This document shows positions 22,195 through 32,988 of a stretch of DNA of 64,000 nt, one piece after another. The notes beneath the pieces were generated by a model. It made no database searches and was not told the origin of the DNA. It was given only the letters and a program-made list of their open reading frames with translations. The stretch spans positions 22,734,501-22,798,500 of the forward strand of contig NC_058196.1 of the NCBI RefSeq assembly GCF_907165205.1, written 5' to 3'. The stretch comes from Coccinella septempunctata (Eukaryota; Arthropoda; Insecta; Coleoptera; Coccinellidae). A program made the translations under genes and the position numbers. Position 1 is the stretch's first letter. Each line of letters begins with the position of its first letter.

Positions 22195-23180
22195 TAAAAG
22201 ACACTCAAGAATAACGGAAAAAATATAATCTGACAGTTTCAGCAAGCCGAAACAATAAAAATAGGCCATAAAGGTCACAGAAATCAGTTTTTTTGAATTA
22301 TCTCCTGACCTGGGCTTCAAATTGTTTTCACATTCATCATAAAAGTTGTAGAGCATAACACTTTCTACAAATTTTGTCTGAAGCAATTTTTTCTACGTTT
22401 GAACGTTTTTGAGATATATGGCGATGAATGTACATTAGAGTGGGTTTCTCCATTGACCTTGGCTTTTTTCATGTGTGGCTAAGCTCCTTCCTCTTATCGC
22501 CCTCAAACTCGAATACGGTTAAGAGTGTGTAAAATTGCTTCAGACGAAAGTTATATATAGAATTTTATTATCTACAACTTTCAGAATGAATACAGAAACG
22601 ATTAGAGGTACAGTACAGGATGGGAGATATTTAAAAAAAAACGCCTTGTTGTCATCTTCAAACTGTCAGATTAAGACAGCTCCCCCTGATTATTGTCAGA
22701 TTAATGAGTCAACAGGTCTACAACACCGTAATTAACCATCTGTATGAAAATCTGACACTCTCGAGTATGTACAAGTAACGATTTTTTTTTGCATTTTCAA
22801 AGCACCCCTGTGACCTTGTGTTATGTCCGAATGATCAAACTCTTGAAAAGTAGCTTCCTTTGGGTCTAATTAACAAATCCTGAAAAAATTATTTTCTACC
22901 ATTTTCAACTCTTCCGTACGGCCAGCCCCACCACGCAAACTGTCAGATTAACATGAATATATTATCAGATACACGTAGGGCATATACAGTATCTTAATAT
23001 GAATTTCTTTCTCGTTTTTTCAATTAAATTCTTCTTTGAAAACCTGCAGATGCTCTTTCCACCGCTGAAAGTTCATAAATCTTAGAACCTTCTTTCTTTC
23101 TACCATCTAATCTTCAAAATCCACTAGGTCTGCACGACGCTCGAGTAAATCCCGATTTAGCATCGTCGGCTCCCCAACTA
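22195..23180 (-). repeat. Family D repeat, near-complete (D1)
   Basis: Reverse copy of the sequence at 45463-46412, sharing CGATAAGAGGAAGGAGC in complement, GGCGATGAATGTACATTAGA, AAGCCGAAACAATA and GCCCCACCACGCAAACTGTC. The motif TGTCAGATT or its complement occurs about seven times (for example 22219, 22667, 22693, 22752, 22945). The outer end reads GATTTAGCATCGTCGGCTCC. Compared with D3 it carries about 140 extra bases after ACTCTCGAGTATGTACAAG. No coding frame; class unknown. Confidence 0.75.
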
Positions 23181-24556
23181 TGAGTAATAACTACTTCATA
23201 CTTTTCTATTATTGATAAAATGTATTCATCAATTTATGGTGACCTGTCCACTATTGAACATGGTAACAAGGGATAAGAAATAAAATACTGCAACCTTATT
23301 TTCGAAGATTTATTAATTTCATAAGTTAAGTAAATAAAAGGTTAGAATTCATCACTGAATATAATAAAAGAATAAAATAAACTGAAAAATTCAAAATAGC
23401 TATAATAAAAAGGAAGTATGGTATTTTGTTATTTTTTAATGCGTTTACCGGTGGTCGGTTTTGCGAAGAACTACATCCATTACATCTAAAAATTACAAAA
23501 CCGACCACTCGGGTTCAAAGGAGACCAGGACAAGCTCTTTAAATACTCATTCATTCTCGCAGATACTCGCACTCTACACAATAAGAGTAGAAAATATTTT
23601 TTTTTACATTCGTGCATGATCGTCCTAGAATCCGTTCGAACCAGTTTTCGTAACGCCACAATGTTAGATGATCGATCTGTGTCTCTAATCTAATAAAAAC
23701 CATAAACCGAAAGCTTAAACGAACGCGTTAGTAAGGAATTTGCACGTGAGCCATCCTGAAAACGACTGAAAACAAGAAATACCACCCTTAAATTTGGCAC
23801 AATGTCGAGGGCTGCACGAGAAAAACGCCAACGATATTTTGACTTACAAAATAATGTTGGCGACAGTGTGAACGTCACAAAGTTCTATGAATAGTGGGGT
23901 GCGTTCAGGAACTGCTAATTTATCCTTCTAATTCGAAACGTGATCTGGATCTCAGATCGGTTCCGCTGAAAGTTTCATGAATTAGAAGAAGCAGATCATG
24001 TCTTTCCTTATGTCTATTGATATTTCTCACTTGCACTGGTTTCAGAACGTGTCTTGTTAATTGATTAGGATCGATTCGATCGACATTGCAGTAACGTTAC
24101 CTTAAAAGCTAAAAATGATCTGTCTAATCTAATACGAGTATTTAATCATAAAACGTCGTATGCGACACATATAGGGGACATCGATCAATTACATCCAATC
24201 GATCGATTTCTAATCAGTTAATTATTTAATTAAAGATATTGCGGTATAAAGGAATTATAGCTTACATCCTCGGGTATACATACGAAATGATTAATTGCAA
24301 CGATAAAATGATCCTAGGGTTTTTTCGAACGATGAAAATGGATGCTACACATTCCTAGATATTGATAAACGCCATTCCGAGAGTACGTATACGTGCAATC
24401 GCGCTTTTTATCTTCAGCCGCGAACGCGCCGCCTAAAAACGCCATTCGTGTCCGTCCTCTATGTTCCATATTTGGCGCATTTCTGTGCACATATTGTATG
24501 TCGGAGCTGTGACAACTTCCGACAGTCCTAACCTTGACAGCGTGGCGTGGTGCATG
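23181..24556. other. Intergenic between ATG16-side repeats and the ZP gene 3' end
   Basis: AT-rich with several GATCGATC-like palindromic words near 24060-24210. No gene or repeat recognised. Confidence 0.4.
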
Positions 24557-24562
24557 TTTATT
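24557..24562 (-). terminator. Candidate poly(A) signal of the ZP gene
   Basis: The first AATAAA on the minus strand after the ZP stop codon, 591 bases downstream. No AATAAA lies between. The cleavage site cannot be fixed from sequence. Confidence 0.4.
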
Positions 24563-25152
24563 ATATGATGCGACCGAGTCTCGGCTTTACAGTTATGCAT
24601 TTGCGACTTTAAAAACAACTGTAATCTTCCACGATGCCGTTCCCTCGTAACCTTTCAAGATGTGGCACTAACTGGATGGAGGCTAACGATCCACCTTGCA
24701 ATATGATATGGGAAAATGTGAGGTGTCGAAGTGAGTTAGCGAATGAATCGCTACGCTCGGGTTGGCGAGCCGGCTTTTAGGTCAGCAGGGTCCTCGGAGT
24801 TCAGGGTTGCCAACAACGCACAGCCGAGACGTCTTAGGAATAATCGACTGTTAAGAGTGTTGTGACGATGATTACTTCGGAAAAACATCGTGGTGCATTG
24901 GTGTATGTTGAAATGAGTAGTTGTGGAAATGATTAGCGAAAGCGTTAAGGCGTTCTTGCGTAGCAACCATCTTATTAGGCGAAAATTTTGAGTGTCAGTT
25001 GTCCGGATTGCCGCTGGTGTGCCGAGACGGACAAACAGCGGGTTGGCCACATTGAAGAACAACATTTTCCAAGAAACATGCGGGAAGTCTTTGATACGAG
25101 CCGAACGTTTCACCGAAGTCCGTCCGCATCACCAAAAAATCACTTGTATACC
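24563..25152 (-). other. Probable 3' untranslated region of the ZP gene
   Basis: Runs from the stop codon at 25153 to the first AATAAA. A 120-codon minus-strand frame at 24751-25113 lies in it but has no family resemblance and no splice sites, so I treat it as untranslated. Confidence 0.4.
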
Positions 25153-25686
25153 CTAAAATCTACGCGGATGACTGTATCCGCTGTCGTAAAGCTTGCACAG
25201 ACTGTCGGTTCTGCTGGAGCTCATGGCTGACGGAGGAATGGACATGGTGACCGACACGTTGTCGTGACCGGACAGTTTGGAGCTGGATCGTCTCTTCTGC
25301 CAGACGAAGGTCCAGGCGGCGATGAGGGACATCTGAGCTGCTAGAAAGACGGCGCACGCCACCAACAAACCGGCCATGTTGATGCAGACGCCGGCCTCGT
25401 TCGGCAAGAAGACGGCCTCGTTGAGGAGGGCGGAGTTGTTGTCGCGCTCGAATCCGAACTTGTCCTTGATCTGGATGCTCTGGACTAGGAGGAGATCGTC
25501 CTGGGCGTCCGTGGAACGACGCCTCCTGCGCTTGCCGTACGAGATGACGGATCTAAGGTCTCCGGTGCTCTCTTCTTGATCACATTGAACTGGTTCGCAG
25601 GTCGGCATGCAGGGCGTTACCAAAGCGCGGAACTGAACAACCTCTGAAGACGGGAACTTGAAGGCGTCGAAATGCGAGAGGAGAAT
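25153..25686 (-). CDS. PAN/ZP-domain apical matrix protein, last exon
   Basis: 177 codons and stop. It begins ILLSHFDAFKFPSSEVVQFR, the end of the ZP-C subdomain, with PCMPTCEPVQCDQ supplying clustered cysteines. The consensus furin site KRRRRRS follows the ZP domain, where cleavage releases the ectodomain in this family. Then come about 60 extracellular residues, a transmembrane helix (MAGLLVACAVFLAAQMSLIA) and a short basic cytoplasmic tail ending SGYSHPRRF. The layout matches insect trynity, neyo and nyobe. These are membrane-anchored ZP proteins that organise the apical extracellular matrix and cuticle shape. The acceptor is AATTCCAG at 25687. I cannot tell which of the paralogues this is, so no symbol is given. 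Confidence 0.95.
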   Translation of the reverse strand: MLLSHFDAFKFPSSEVVQFRALVTPCMPTCEPVQCDQEESTGDLRSVISYGKRRRRRSTDAQDDLLLVQSIQIKDKFGFERDNNSALLNEAVFLPNEAGVCINMAGLLVACAVFLAAQMSLIAAWTFVWQKRRSSSKLSGHDNVSVTMSIPPSAMSSSRTDSLCKLYDSGYSHPRRF

Positions 25687-25790
25687 CTGGAATTGAATTG
25701 TTGTAGTTAGTCTAGATGAAGGAGAAAGCAGCATGTTGCGATGAACATGATGTATTTATTGACAATAAGATAAAGATCTTATTTGCTTAC

Positions 25791-26456
25791 CTTGCCAGTC
25801 TGGGCGGACTTGTAAATAGGTCCCATGATGAAATGGTCAGTAGGGCAACCGTCAGAATCGATAAGTACGATTTCGCTCGAGTCCACGCCGTCCATGGCCA
25901 CCAACTCCCTGACGAAGATCTCGTAGGGGCTGTTCTTGTCGATGATTTCGAACCTCAAAGCAAGCGGGTCACCAACCTCAGCGGACGGCATGACATCTCC
26001 GCCATTCCTGTCGGTGATCTTCATGGCTACGTTGGGCGAGTCCACGGTGACCTCTTCGGAAAGCGCCGGTGTGATGTCTCCCTTCACGCCAAGGTCGAAT
26101 TCGTTGGTGACGCTCTTGTTGGTCAGGTCGTATTGACAGGTGACGGCCAGGCCCAAATCGGAGCTGGTTACGATCTTGTCGTGGTGCTGGATGACGACGT
26201 CGTTGATGTATCTTCCAAGACCGTTCTTCCTCACGTTGCACTCGAGGTTGTCGTAGGCCATGCTGAGCTCGAACTCCAGGCTGTTGTTGACGTCTTTCAC
26301 GCAGGAGTTCGGGCTGCCCTTGGCGTAGATCTTGCCGTCGAACAGTTTGCTGGTCTGGATCCTGGCCACCATGTCCCCGGACCTGCAGTCGATGCTCACG
26401 TTGTAGCAAGAGCTCAGCTCGTAAGTGGCGGCTTCCGGGACTTCCAAATAGGGATC
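25791..26456 (-). CDS. PAN/ZP-domain apical matrix protein, ZP exon
   Basis: 222 codons, DPYLEVPEAATYELSSCYNV to KSAQTGK, in phase 0 at both ends. It holds almost the whole ZP module. ZP-N cysteines occur in SSCYNVSIDCRSGD, NSCVKDV and LECNVRKNGLG, followed by VVIQHHDKIVTSSDLGLAV and CQYDL. The ZP-C part contains VGDPLALRFEI, PYEIFVRELVAMDGVDSSEI and SDGCPTDHFIMG. ZP modules polymerise into extracellular filaments; the conserved cysteines form the folding disulphides. The acceptor is a pyrimidine-rich CCCGCAG at 26457 and the donor GTAAGC at 25790. Codon use is GC-rich compared with the surrounding DNA, as expected for a conserved exon. Confidence 0.97.
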
Positions 26457-28178
26457 CTGCGGGAAAAAAACGTACCGTGTCTTATTTGAGTTAATTGCCT
26501 GTTATCGGTTAATTAAAGCGTACGAGTCGCATCGATCGCGGTCGCTTCCCGTTAGACGGGAATTCTTCCGAGAACTATTTCGCGTAATGACGCATGCGGA
26601 GTATTTTTCGGTCCGCGTGTGTGTATATATATGGAGCGGCGAACGTGAGATGGCCTTTTTGCGATGTCGGCGCATTGTTAGGACGTTCTGGGAATGCACG
26701 ATCTGTTCCCGGGGGAGAGGGGCGATCGTTGAATTAGAGACGGTGGTCTTGTTTCGGGATTTCTTGATTAACCCCGCCGATTAACAGCCAGCGGCTGGGA
26801 AGTTTTGAATGCTGGGTTGTTAGGCGTTTGGGGAACTTGGTCGGCAGTTGGATCGTTTGGATTTGGCGGCTTCTAATCGATCGACACGCCGACAAAGGTT
26901 TGAATCATCCCTTTATTGAGGTAACTATGACATAAGGCCTCAACAGTGAGGCATGAATGAAATGAAAGCACGAATGGACAATCCCATCGAAGAAGAGTAG
27001 ATACTGACCATCGTTTCGGTCTTATTTGACCTTGTCAAAACTGCACAACTCCCAGTCCGATTGAAAATGGTTGAAATTGGCTGACCCATATTGAATTATA
27101 GTAGAGCCTTGAAGAATTAAGTGAACCATCGACAGGGCAACGAGATCCAACACCATTCCCTACAGATACCCACAATGAAGACCATAGATCTCTGAATTCT
27201 TTTCACCCTTACCCGGCTATCGTTTATTTATTACAGATCTCGGACCTCTTCATCTTGTGATAGATACTATAGATATATTAGCCCATGAGGACATTCTAGT
27301 GCCTGTATTAATAATCAGAAGTTGTCAGAAAGTCTTAAGTAAAGTCTTGAGACAACCTCTAATTAATAAATTTGGCTTGAGAATCTGTCATGCTGACGTA
27401 TTAATCTGCGATTTCACTTGAGTAGGCGCTCATTAATAAATGTGACTGATCTCGAATAATCTCAAGAGGTTGGAAACGTCAAATTTTGAGTATGGTTGGA
27501 TCCTGACTCAAGATGTGAACTGACAGTAATTTCTCTTTTGTGCTTCCAAAAATCGGCATCATCGAGGTGAAATATGGAATCCATGAGATAAGTGGTCAAC
27601 TATTACGATGAAATCGATCACTTCGGCGAACAAGAATGAGATGTGACGTGACCGTTCGTTCGAGATCGAAAAATCTACTCCGTTACACCTCACTCATGCC
27701 ACACTGATGAAAAAATTGAAAATACTAATTTATCTTTTCGTTTTGTAATCTCAATTCTGTCTCAAGACTATTACTCAAGACATTCAAACTCAAGTTGAGT
27801 TTCAAGACTCGCTTCTTGAGAAAGTGTCAAACTGATGACGACATAATATGAGTTTATTAATAAGCCGCCATCTTTAGATGCTGTTACTATCTTGAGAAGG
27901 TTTCAACTGAGATAGGTCTTGAGACCCGTTTTGAGATGGAGGAGGAGTAGGAAACTCCGGAGCAACTTGTGACGGAATGCCAACGGATAAAATGCTTCAT
28001 TCAAGAAACCTGAAGAAGGGAGGAAGTAGAATTCTAGAACTGGAAGGCGATCTGTAGACTATTTAGTTTCAAGGGGCGAGAACAACTCTGATCGGGGGCA
28101 AAACAGACCATAAGGTGGCACGATAATCACATTCCGGTGAATTTTCCTCGGAGAATATCCAGTACTGCACAAACTTAC
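26457..28178. other. ZP gene intron, nothing recognised
   Basis: 1.7 kb. The first 450 bases next to the ZP exon are GC-richer and without repeat similarity. The remainder is AT-rich with many CTTGAG/CTCAAG words but no defined array. Confidence 0.45.
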
Positions 28179-28430
28179 CTGAATGTCGGTCAAAGTGGCC
28201 CTGGAGTGGTGGCTCAACCTGCAGACCATCTCGCCAGTGTCACCGTAGTCGTATGAGTGGCATCTGTAAGGTGAGTTCAAGCACAATTCCCTGCACTCGT
28301 CAACCGATCCGACGTCCTGGTACACGGAGTCGACCGTCTTAAGGATCCTGCCGTTCAGTTTCTTGAATTCGCAGAGTTTGGTGGGCTCGTCCACGCAGTT
28401 GTTCTCTATGTAGTCGATTCCGTCGGCGGC
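28179..28430 (-). CDS. PAN/ZP-domain apical matrix protein, second PAN/apple domain
   Basis: 84 codons in phase 0 at both ends, from AADGIDYIENNCVDEPTKLC to RATLTDIQ. Six cysteines in the PAN/apple spacing are visible in NNCVD, KLCEFKKLNG, DECRELCLNS, YRCHSYDY and VCRLSHHS. The hairpin helix ECRELCL and the phrase ILKTVDSVYQDVGSVDEC are typical of the PAN domain that directly precedes ZP in the trynity/neyo/nyobe group. PAN domains mediate protein or carbohydrate contacts in the matrix. The acceptor is TCTTTCCAG at 28431 and the donor GTAAGT at 28178. Confidence 0.95.
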
Positions 28431-28589
28431 CTGGAAAGAAACGAATGGTTTGAGGTTTAGGAACGTATTGGACATTTGACAATTACGCAGGTTCGATTTT
28501 CTATGGTTTCCCAAGTTTTTGAGCCAAGGTCAACCAGAGATGTACGATTTTCAAGACCTGTATTGTGAATTTACGGGTTTAATGCTCAC

Positions 28590-28674
28590 CTGGAAGGCGT
28601 TGGTACCGGCCAGAGTGATCCTGTCCATGTTCGAGAGCTCGCAGTCACCTGTTGCGTTATTGTAGTTGGCAGAC
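28590..28674 (-). CDS. PAN/ZP-domain apical matrix protein, end of first PAN domain
   Basis: One base plus 28 codons, SANYNNATGDCELSNMDRIT then LAGTNAFQ. This is the closing part of a PAN/apple domain (CRSANYN...GDCELS). The cysteine and arginine that should precede it come from the upstream exon, which must end with two bases of a codon completed by G. The acceptor is TCTTGCAG at 28675 and the donor GTGAGC at 28589. I looked for a matching upstream exon between here and the right end and did not find one that I could defend. Confidence 0.92.
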
Positions 28675-29997
28675 CTGCAAGAGACAATGGCTGAATGAGA
28701 CTGGACCGATTTTTCCGTACTGTCGGACGGACGGACGGACAGGTGCAATCTCTCAACGTCCGTCCGGTGTGCTGGGCGATCTATCTCGTCCATATCACTT
28801 CGATCTTGTCTTGTTTCACATGTGTAAACGGGCAAGGTATGGTTTGAATGATGGCCGTCATTATTTCAGTGGTAAATGCGCGGTTCGAGTGGTCTTTGTG
28901 CTCGAGAGCGATAGATTTTGTCGGCGTGGCGGACAATGGAAATTTCTTCGGATGCGCCGATGGATGATCTTGTTGGGACGAGAAGAATTGTTCGAGTTCC
29001 CTTTTGTCACTATCGTCAGTGAATTCGAACAGTTTGGAGGATACCACAAGATGTCAAAGATTTTCCATGTCGTGCCTTAAGTCACGTAAAAAAGTAACAG
29101 TTACGGACATGCCGCATATTTTGACAAGCCCAGGTTACTGTAACATATGTTTCTCGAGATTTTTCATTTGTCAGCATCAATTTTACTCTGAATAACTTAT
29201 AACTCCTAAACCCAACCTGACCTAACTTAACCTAACTTAGAGACATTTGTCAATGTCAAATTGATTAGGTTAGCTTATAGACTTGTCACTGTGTTTTTCG
29301 ACAGCTCATTGAAATCTCGTTTTGTGGTACTTTTGTGGAGTGTCTTCTAGTTCTAGGTCTTGAGAGGTTGCACAGGAATTGTTCACGTCGTTACTCATTT
29401 GTAAGTTGCAAAAACTCTAGTATGTCATTATGTCAAGTATTCAGAACTAATCGAAGTGAAGTTAAATGGTCGTTCAATGATCGTCAATCCTAAAGCCGCA
29501 ACATAAATTCCGCAGTTTCAGAATTTCACGCCTCGAAACCGTTCTTCTGTCTCGTACACCTTAACCGTTAAAGACGTCGATATACATTTCTCGTAACAGT
29601 ACTCGATATTTACTTAATTGATATCCACCGCCCTCGTATTCTTATCTCGATCATCCACACATGTATCATTTCAACAACAACAGCAGCCGCCCTTGGCCGG
29701 GGGACTGTGCACGCGCATTCCTGCATTCGCGGCCTGCCGCACGGCAGTCACTGGCGGCTAGATCTTATTAATTTTAATAGTACGCCTCACGCACCCGAGA
29801 TCGCTAAACGGAGCCTGGTTCTTCGACGGTCAAGGCAGCGGATTAGCCTTGCGGTAATCGGATTCTGCGTGAAGAAATAAGTGTTATTTGTGGGGAAATA
29901 ATTATCATTTTTCCTTTTGTGCGTAGGCGTGATATGTATGTACCGCTCGGTCGAATGAAAGGTAGAATTTTTGTTTGACCGATACTGCCTATAGCGG
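28675..29997. other. ZP gene intron: GGAC microsatellite, telomere-like patch, GC-richer island
   Basis: A short (GGAC)n tract lies at 28724-28740. At 29206-29245 there is a degenerate CCTAA-rich stretch (ACCTGACCTAACTTAACCTA). A GC-richer block of single-copy DNA spans about 29540-29880 and includes CAACAACAGCAGCCGC and CTAATTTTAATAG-type words. None of these is coding as far as I can tell. Confidence 0.45.
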
Positions 29998-30650
29998 TAT
30001 ATACAGGGTGTTTCAGAAAAGGGTGACCCCGTCTCTAGGATAGGTAGAAAACTGAAAAATAATTGTGGGTTGCTTGGTGAAAAATTTTCGTAATGCCATC
30101 CGTTTTTAAGATATAGGGATCACCTTTTTTTTAACAACTTATATAACTGAGCTCTTGTTGTGGGCCTCAAAAAAAAGCCCTGCTTAGGGTTTCTCTTGTT
30201 AATAATAAAACTAAAATTAAAAAGTCTCCCCTGTAGTACCTATTCATTTCTTCAGAAATTTCCCCATATTTTCAAACCGTCAAGAATTTTACATTCTCGT
30301 TCGTCACGTTCTATCGAAGATAAGAACAACGATTTGAACAAAAAAAAACAGACATTTCTCAAACTGCAAATCATCTTGTTGAGCAAACAATATCTAATGG
30401 AGTGTGCATTAAATATAATGAGATCGAAAGAACAGTTATACCAACGTTTTTCGAGATATTCGAAGATGGGTTGACATCAACGATTCATGGTTCAAAATGT
30501 GTAGATATAGAGGAAATAAAGATCATTGCCGTTGAGTGCGTTTTTTCTAGCATAATGACCTGTGACGGGTCTCACGATTTGGATGTTCAAATGATGGTTA
30601 ATCCGCCAGTCACTAAATGTGAAGATTATGACGTTGCTGTCTCCTAAAAA
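29998..30650 (+). repeat. Probable transposable element with a CAGGGTGTTTC end
   Basis: It begins TATATACAGGGTGTTTCAGA, then AAGGGTGACCCCG, a terminus commonly seen on insect DNA transposons, and continues as AT-rich non-coding DNA. I could not find a matching right end, so the extent is a guess. No transposase is visible. Confidence 0.35.
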
Positions 30651-32666
30651 ATCTCATACTTAAACCGCTCTTTCCTATTGACATTGGAATTCGTGATTTG
30701 TAATTATGGACTGAGCACGAGTTAATTACTGCACCATAATTTTTATGAGCACTTTTGTTCCATAAAATCTGGTATTTGTGCTGGAATTCAGTGAAATGAC
30801 ACGTTTTAAACCTATAATTATACAAAAACGAATAAACCGGGTCGAAATAACTCTGTTCAAAAATACGCGACAGCGTTCAATATTTTTTTATCATAACTTT
30901 TGTTCTCTCAAAGGCTCGCATATAATTACATTATAATAGACTATTTACTATATCTTCCGATGCGCCCGGTTAGGCGCTTGGAGTACTGTACACTATACAG
31001 TACTCTTTCTTTTTGTATTTACTATATCATTAGACCAATTCAATAATTTTTCGAAACGATTGTGTGTTCTGAAGAACCTTCAGTTTCCCTTGAACTGAAT
31101 TTCAATGAAGTGATGTCCTCTATTTATGAGAAACGTTTGTGCAATTCGTGATTGAAAATAACTGGGACGCAGACTAATAACAGTTTCCTTCAATGTAGCA
31201 CAAATTCGAATCTTTTGTTTCTCGGACAAAGGATTATATGCAGAAGTCTACCGACAATGAGGAATAAATCATAAATTTCAAACGGGTGACAAATGAAACT
31301 ATGCGAAGCTCGATTGGCACAGGAATGTGCTGTCATGCATGTTCGATAGATTCGAAGAACACTGACAATATTACTTCGTATGGACCGTTAGTTCGAGTGA
31401 TTTATGGTGAATTCTGCCACGAAACAACGTCTATGAATTACCACTTGAGGTATTAGCGTTCAATCTAAAAGGGCGCTGTACCAATACTCAACATAACATC
31501 GATCTTTTTTCTGCTGCTAGGGAGTGGTACTAGCTCTGATCGCTTCTAGTTTGTTTCTTGCTGTTTTTACTTGTGTCTCTCGAACTTTTTGCCTCACTTC
31601 ATGACATTTCGGATTTTCGTTACGTTTAGGCGCAAAAAACCTCTGTCTATGACCTCTATGTTCACAAACTTTCAAATTGTACTTGTCCGATTCTTGGCTG
31701 GTGTGAAAGCCCGTTGGGAGCAGAAAACAGATCGGAGAACCGCCTGTATATAATATCTGTATATGATACCGAGAAAGATCTTTTAATTGTGTATAGTAGA
31801 CTGTTTGCCAATTCCACTTATTGTACTGTTCTTTTCACTATATATCGGTGGATTTTTATAGTTGTGTAATAGTTCCTATTGTGTTTATCATTACAGAATA
31901 AAGAATACAATTTGTGAACTCGGATTTTGACTTTCAATAGGTAACGCTAACACCCTAGATAACATTGTCTTCGACTCGCCTACCAGCAGGGTAGGCTTTT
32001 TTCTATTTTCCCTCTAAAAAGTAGCTAGCGCTCGAGATATCCAAGGAAATGCCATTACACAGGGCATGACAGAATAATGATTGTGGAAGTTGAAATCGTC
32101 TTGTTATAATTGAGTAAGGAAGTTATTGTTCCTGGTGTGCCGGATGATATTGATTGAAGAGGGAGAATCAGGTTATTAAAACCTTGAAAGGAGGAATCCT
32201 CATTTTGTTCAATCAAATTGACAATTATCTGCGAGGATGTCAGATCCATCACATCCACCTTAGTGTGGACAGCACTGAGTTCCGCCTCCCCTTATTGTCT
32301 CATTGTGAACTAAGAAACGTGTGTCGTTGATTGCGTACCGTGCACAATCGCAGTCAGTGCAAAAAAAAAATCTCTCTAACAGCCGAGACAAATGGCTGGG
32401 TAATTTATTACCTGGAGTGGGCCGTGTTGGACGTCTTTTTATGCGAATGATTTTCTATGGGAGCCATCGATTCGCCTACCACAGGATGATCTGCCATTTT
32501 TCCCTCATTTTTCTCTTCGCTTACGATGCCGCCTGCAATCTGTAATTTCCTCACCTGGCGGGAGTAATTTTGAAGCCTTCCTTAGGCCGTCGCAGTTAGA
32601 GCACAGATGGAATAATTCGAATCGCTTCTTACGTCAGATAGAGAAAGCGAGGATGCCAGTTACGTA
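30651..32666. other. Unassigned, with possible LTR-type debris
   Basis: Around 31490-31930 there is a T-rich block with AATAAAGAATACAATTTGTG and GGCTGGTGTGAAAGCCC, which could be part of a solo LTR. I could not define paired ends or a primer binding site. Elsewhere nothing is recognised. Confidence 0.3.
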
Positions 32667-32988
32667 TAGGGCATTTCGAATCAGTTGACGTTGACAGGAC
32701 CGTCATTTCGACTGAGGGGCACAAAAGTGACTTATGTCATTTCGATTTGACGTCGCGCTGAGGGGCAAACTATCTATGACATTTATGATCACTAATATTT
32801 GATTTGTACCTCTCAATATGTCGAAAATAGTCAGTTTTCTATTATACCGCACTTTTATATCACCACTGATGGATAGATGATATTCACTGAATGAAATTTT
32901 CTCAGAAAAAGCAACCGAAATCACAAAAACATAAACTTAACCGACACTTGTGTGCCCCTGTTAAGCTCAGCTGATCCGAAATGCCCTA
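32667..32988. mobile_element. MITE of unknown superfamily, 322 bp (family H)
   Basis: The left end TAGGGCATTTCGAATCAGTT matches the right end in reverse (CTGATCCGAAATGCCCTA), with similarity continuing inward to the GACAGG / CCCCTGTTAA segments. The interior holds GACTGAGGGGCACAAAAGTG and a diverged second copy GCTGAGGGGCAAAC. There is no coding frame. The flanking bases do not give a clean duplication: 5' ACGTA, 3' TTATG. Confidence 0.7.

Noticed and set aside
24751..25113. 120-codon minus-strand frame just after the ZP stop
   Set aside because: Falls in the presumed 3' untranslated region, no family resemblance, no splice sites joining it to the gene.
25716..26489. 257-codon plus-strand frame over the ZP exon
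   Set aside because: It is the antisense shadow of the ZP exon, whose own strand encodes a clear conserved domain with proper splice sites.
31490..31930. Solo LTR of a retrotransposon
   Set aside because: Contains AATAAA and a short motif repeated at 20216, but no paired TG/CA ends, target duplication or primer binding site could be found.
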